Positions 61,542 through 64,000 of a stretch of 64,000 bases of DNA are shown here, piece after piece. The DNA is from Bradyrhizobium sp. NDS-1 (GTDB lineage: Bacteria > Pseudomonadota > Alphaproteobacteria > Rhizobiales > Xanthobacteraceae). The notes beneath the pieces are model-generated. The model saw only the letters and a program-made list of their open reading frames with translations. It made no database searches and was not told the DNA's origin. The position numbers and the translations under genes were made by a program. The stretch covers positions 3,271,501 through 3,335,500 of the forward strand of contig NZ_CP136628.1 of assembly GCF_032918005.1 (NCBI RefSeq). Direction: 5' to 3'. Position 1 is the first letter of the stretch. Every line of letters begins with the position of its first letter.

Positions 61542-62279
61542 TTGCAAAAGAGAAACGCAACCGTGGCCGTGATCGGCGCCGGAGACTATATCGGCGGCGA
61601 GATCGCCAAGAAGTTCGCTTCAGAGGGCTTCACCGTGTTCGCCGGGCGCCGCAATGGCGCCAAGCTCGAGCCCCTGGTCAAGGAGATCGAGGCGGCAGGC
61701 GGCGAAATCCACGCGCGCTCTCTCGATGCGCGCAAGGAAGAGGAGATCATCTCCTTTCTCGGCGACGCGGACAAGCACGCGCCGCTCGAGGTTTGTATCT
61801 TCAACATCGGCGCCAACGTCAATTTTCCGATCCTGGATACGACCGAACGCGTGTTCCGCAAGGTCTGGGAGATGGCCTGCTATTCCGGCTTTCTCGCCGG
61901 CCGTGAGGCCGCCCGCCTGATGCTGCCCCGCGGCAAGGGCAATATCTTCTTCACCGGTGCGACCGCGAGCCTTCGCGGCGGAAGCGGCTACGCAGCCTTC
62001 GCCAGCGCGAAGTTCGGCCTGCGGGCCGTGGCGCAGGCGACCGCGCGCGAACTGGGTCCTAAGAACATCCACGTGGCCCATCTCATCATCGATTCCGGAG
62101 TTGATACCGAATGGGTCCGCCAGCGGCGGATCGAGGCGCTCGGTCCCAACGCGCTGGATGACCCCAATCTCTTGATGCCGCCCTCGTCGGTCGCTGAGTC
62201 CTATTGGCTGCTCTATCAGCAGCCCAGAAGCGCCTGGACTTTCGAGCTCGAGATTCGCCCCTTCGGCGAGAAGTGGTAG
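61542..62279 (+). CDS. Short-chain dehydrogenase/reductase-like protein without catalytic Tyr (paralogue B)
   Basis: The 245-residue SDR has VAVIGAGDYIGGEIAKKFASEGF at the N-terminus. Like paralogue A, the segment GYAAFASAKFGLRAVAQATARELGPKNIHVAHLIIDSGVDTEW carries Phe four residues before the conserved Lys (FASAK). The two proteins share long identical stretches, for example SAKFGLRAVAQ and ARELGPKNIHV, and the tail EKW. The start is TTG 61542 with GGGAGG five bases upstream, 18 bases after the ligase stop. Confidence 0.88.
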   Translation: MQKRNATVAVIGAGDYIGGEIAKKFASEGFTVFAGRRNGAKLEPLVKEIEAAGGEIHARSLDARKEEEIISFLGDADKHAPLEVCIFNIGANVNFPILDTTERVFRKVWEMACYSGFLAGREAARLMLPRGKGNIFFTGATASLRGGSGYAAFASAKFGLRAVAQATARELGPKNIHVAHLIIDSGVDTEWVRQRRIEALGPNALDDPNLLMPPSSVAESYWLLYQQPRSAWTFELEIRPFGEKW

Positions 62280-62356
62280 CGGGAGCCGCTTGCGGTGTGA
62301 TGGAGCTCGACTGGCGAGCGATCGCCGACTAGCGGCGACCCCGGGAAAGGGACCTT

Positions 62357-63010
62357 ATGGATCCGTCAGACTTCCACTATTACGAGCCATCGAAGGGCCA
62401 CGGGCTCCGGCATAATCCGTTCAACGCGATTGTCGCGCCGCGTCCGATCGGCTGGATCTCGTCGCGTAATGCGGCTGGTCAACTCAACCTCGCGCCGTAC
62501 AGCTTCTTCAACGCGTTCCTCTACGATCCTCCGATCATCGGATTCTCCTCGATTTCGTGGAAGGACACCGTCAAGAACGTCAGCGAGACCCGCGAGTTCG
62601 TCTGGAATCTGGTCACCATGGATCTCGGCGAACGCATGAACGTGACAGCGGCACCGCTCGATCACGGCGTGAGCGAGTTCGAAGCAGCCGGACTGACGCC
62701 GATACCCGGGCGCCATGTTGACGTGCCGCGAGTCGGCGAGAGCAGGGCCGCCATGGAATGTAAGGTCGTCGAGGTCTCCCAACTGGCCAACGCACGCGGT
62801 GAAAAGGTCGAAGGTTGGTTCGTGCTTGGCGAGGTTGTCGCGGTCTACATCGACAAATCCTTGATCGAGGACGGCGTCTACAACACGGCACTTGCGCGTC
62901 CGATATTGCGTGCCGGCCGGGGTGGAGATTACCTCGAGGTCAGGACCGAAAACATGTTCGAGATGAAGCGCCCGCCGGGTAGCAGCAAGCCTGAATTCCA
63001 CGGTACATGA
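62357..63010 (+). CDS. Flavin reductase family protein (FMN-binding split barrel)
   Basis: The 217-residue protein has the HpaC/flavin reductase pattern: NPFNAIVAPRPIGWISSRNAAGQLNLAPYSFFNAFLYDPPIIGFSS. Such proteins bind FMN and can supply reduced flavin to a monooxygenase, or act as a flavin-binding enzyme on their own. No monooxygenase partner is in the window. It follows SDR paralogue B by 77 bases with AAAGGGAC before the ATG. Confidence 0.9.
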   Translation: MDPSDFHYYEPSKGHGLRHNPFNAIVAPRPIGWISSRNAAGQLNLAPYSFFNAFLYDPPIIGFSSISWKDTVKNVSETREFVWNLVTMDLGERMNVTAAPLDHGVSEFEAAGLTPIPGRHVDVPRVGESRAAMECKVVEVSQLANARGEKVEGWFVLGEVVAVYIDKSLIEDGVYNTALARPILRAGRGGDYLEVRTENMFEMKRPPGSSKPEFHGT

Positions 63011-63046
63011 TGCCGTGCCGGGAGCGCGTGTGGCCTCACAAGCTGA

Positions 63047-64000
63047 TCACGATCCGGGGCCCCGCGCGTACAGGCCAAGGGCCAGCAGGGAAAACCCGCT
63101 CAGCACGACGCCCAGCGCCAGCATCGCTTCATGCGACACCGTGGCAGCAAGCCACACGCCGATCGCGGCGGTCATCATCTGCCAGAAGCCCAGCAGCGCC
63201 GAGGCCGCGCCGGCCTTGTTGCCGAATGGCGAGAGAGCGCGTGCGGTGGCCAGTGGACTGACAATCCCCATGCCGAGAAGATAGACGCTCATCGCGCCCA
63301 GGAACGGCAAGAAGGTCGGGTTGACCACCGAGATGAGCAGAACCGCAAGGCTGCTGGCCGCTGTCGCCAACAATGCTGCCCGGATCGGGCTATCGAGCCC
63401 GTAGCGTGGCGCCAATCTCGTCGCCAGCATGCCAGCCGCGAATACGATAAAGACGGTGCCGGCGAAGAAGAGGCCGAGCTGGATCGGCGTGAAGTGCAGT
63501 GCTTCGATGAACAAGCGCGGTGCGGCCGAAAACATCGAGAACAAGCCGCCTATGATCAGGCTCGAGGTGGCCGCGGGGACAGCGAAGCGACGGTCGCCGA
63601 TGAGGCCGGCATAGGTCCTGCCGATGACAATCGGATTGAACGGCGTTCGGATCGAATGGTGGGTTTCGCCGAGAACGATGCTGTAGGCGATGGCGCCGAC
63701 TGCGGCAAAGGCCGCGACCAGCGCGAATTCGGCGCGCCATCCGAAGCTGTGGTCGAGTGCGCCGCCCAGCAGTGGCGAGAACCCGGGGGCGGCGGACATA
63801 ACGATCATGATGAGCGCCATTGCGCGTGCCAGAGCCGCGCCGCTGAACATGTCGCGGGCGATGGCGCGAGACAGCACCGACGTCGCGCAAGCACCTGTTG
63901 CCTGCACGACGCGGCCGGCCAGGAGATTAGGCAGATCGGTTGCCAGACCGCACCAAGCGCTGCCGACGAAGAACACGGCAAATCCGATCAGCACCGGCCA
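63047..64000 (-). CDS. Bcr/CflA-type MFS drug-resistance transporter, 5' end outside the window
   Basis: At least 318 codons of the C-terminal part are visible; the beginning is beyond the right edge. The sequence has repeated hydrophobic segments and the Bcr/CflA features GRVVQATGACATSVLSRAIARDMFSG (motif C-like, TM4/TM5) and APGFSPLLGGALDHSFGWRAEF. It is an inner-membrane proton-coupled exporter. It converges with the flavin reductase gene and may export a toxic pathway compound or an unrelated drug. Confidence 0.85.
   Translation of the reverse strand, partial: WPVLIGFAVFFVGSAWCGLATDLPNLLAGRVVQATGACATSVLSRAIARDMFSGAALARAMALIMIVMSAAPGFSPLLGGALDHSFGWRAEFALVAAFAAVGAIAYSIVLGETHHSIRTPFNPIVIGRTYAGLIGDRRFAVPAATSSLIIGGLFSMFSAAPRLFIEALHFTPIQLGLFFAGTVFIVFAAGMLATRLAPRYGLDSPIRAALLATAASSLAVLLISVVNPTFLPFLGAMSVYLLGMGIVSPLATARALSPFGNKAGAASALLGFWQMMTAAIGVWLAATVSHEAMLALGVVLSGFSLLALGLYARGPGS

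Noticed and set aside
1..64000. tRNA or rRNA genes, CRISPR arrays, integrase or attachment sites
   Set aside because: None found by reading; the repeats present are dispersed hairpins without regular spacers, and no integrase or transposase motifs are encoded.

Overview
The window looks like chromosomal DNA of a Bradyrhizobium or a close relative (order Rhizobiales). The evidence is high GC content with strong third-position GC, dispersed intergenic hairpin repeats that I recognise from memory as typical of Bradyrhizobium, CtrA-type TTAA-N7-TTAAC boxes, many LysR/PAS/DUF2336-type proteins, and housekeeping genes of alphaproteobacterial type. No rRNA, tRNA, CRISPR array, intact insertion sequence or prophage was seen. 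The species call is an inference from gene content; no database was consulted.

Layout. 0-9.9 kb: a truncated GDSL esterase, a DEAD-box RNA helicase with a DbpA-like RNA-binding domain, an acetyltransferase, a small secreted repeat protein, a DJ-1/PfpI-like protein, a PAS_5 protein, a rhomboid protease behind a CtrA box and a terminator-containing leader, a CBS protein, a patatin and a secreted protein. 10.4-16.1 kb: a quinone oxidoreductase divergent from a LysR regulator, about 1 kb of repeats, and a GGDEF-EAL gene broken by a one-base frameshift. 16-26.5 kb: a serine hydrolase, a soluble twin-PAS chemoreceptor, a tadE-tadG pair, a second LysR regulator, a nitroreductase, thrS and an MFS exporter. 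26.5-35.2 kb: secreted proteins, an amino-acid permease, an outer-membrane channel-like protein, and an arylsulfatase split into two overlapping reading frames. 35.4-46.6 kb: an octaheme cytochrome fused to HEAT/TPR repeats, yidD, a ClpP-like periplasmic protein, an IscU-like scaffold, folE, hisI, a lytic transglycosylase behind a perfect CtrA box, a DUF2336 protein, an HPt plus response regulator pair, and nadK. 46.9-55.4 kb: a serine carboxypeptidase, a second class-C beta-lactamase-like hydrolase, several small secreted or envelope proteins, an Omp25-type porin and a methyltransferase.

55.5-64 kb is the most coherent accessory block. It encodes an HxlR regulator, a DsbA-fold isomerase, a family III CoA-transferase, a glutathione S-transferase, two paralogous SDR proteins, an acyl-CoA ligase, a flavin reductase and a Bcr/CflA-type exporter. 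They lie in alternating orientation around two divergent promoter regions. Both regions carry the same inverted repeat, AGTTC-N7-GAACT followed by ATA, about 60-75 bases upstream of a start codon. This looks like one regulon for CoA-dependent breakdown of an unidentified carboxylic acid. Both SDRs have Phe where the catalytic Tyr of YxxxK is expected.

Other notable points are a candidate CtrA regulon (rhomboid/PAS_5, lytic transglycosylase, possibly the response regulator), the two broken genes (GGDEF-EAL and arylsulfatase), and at least four families of hairpin-forming intergenic repeats.
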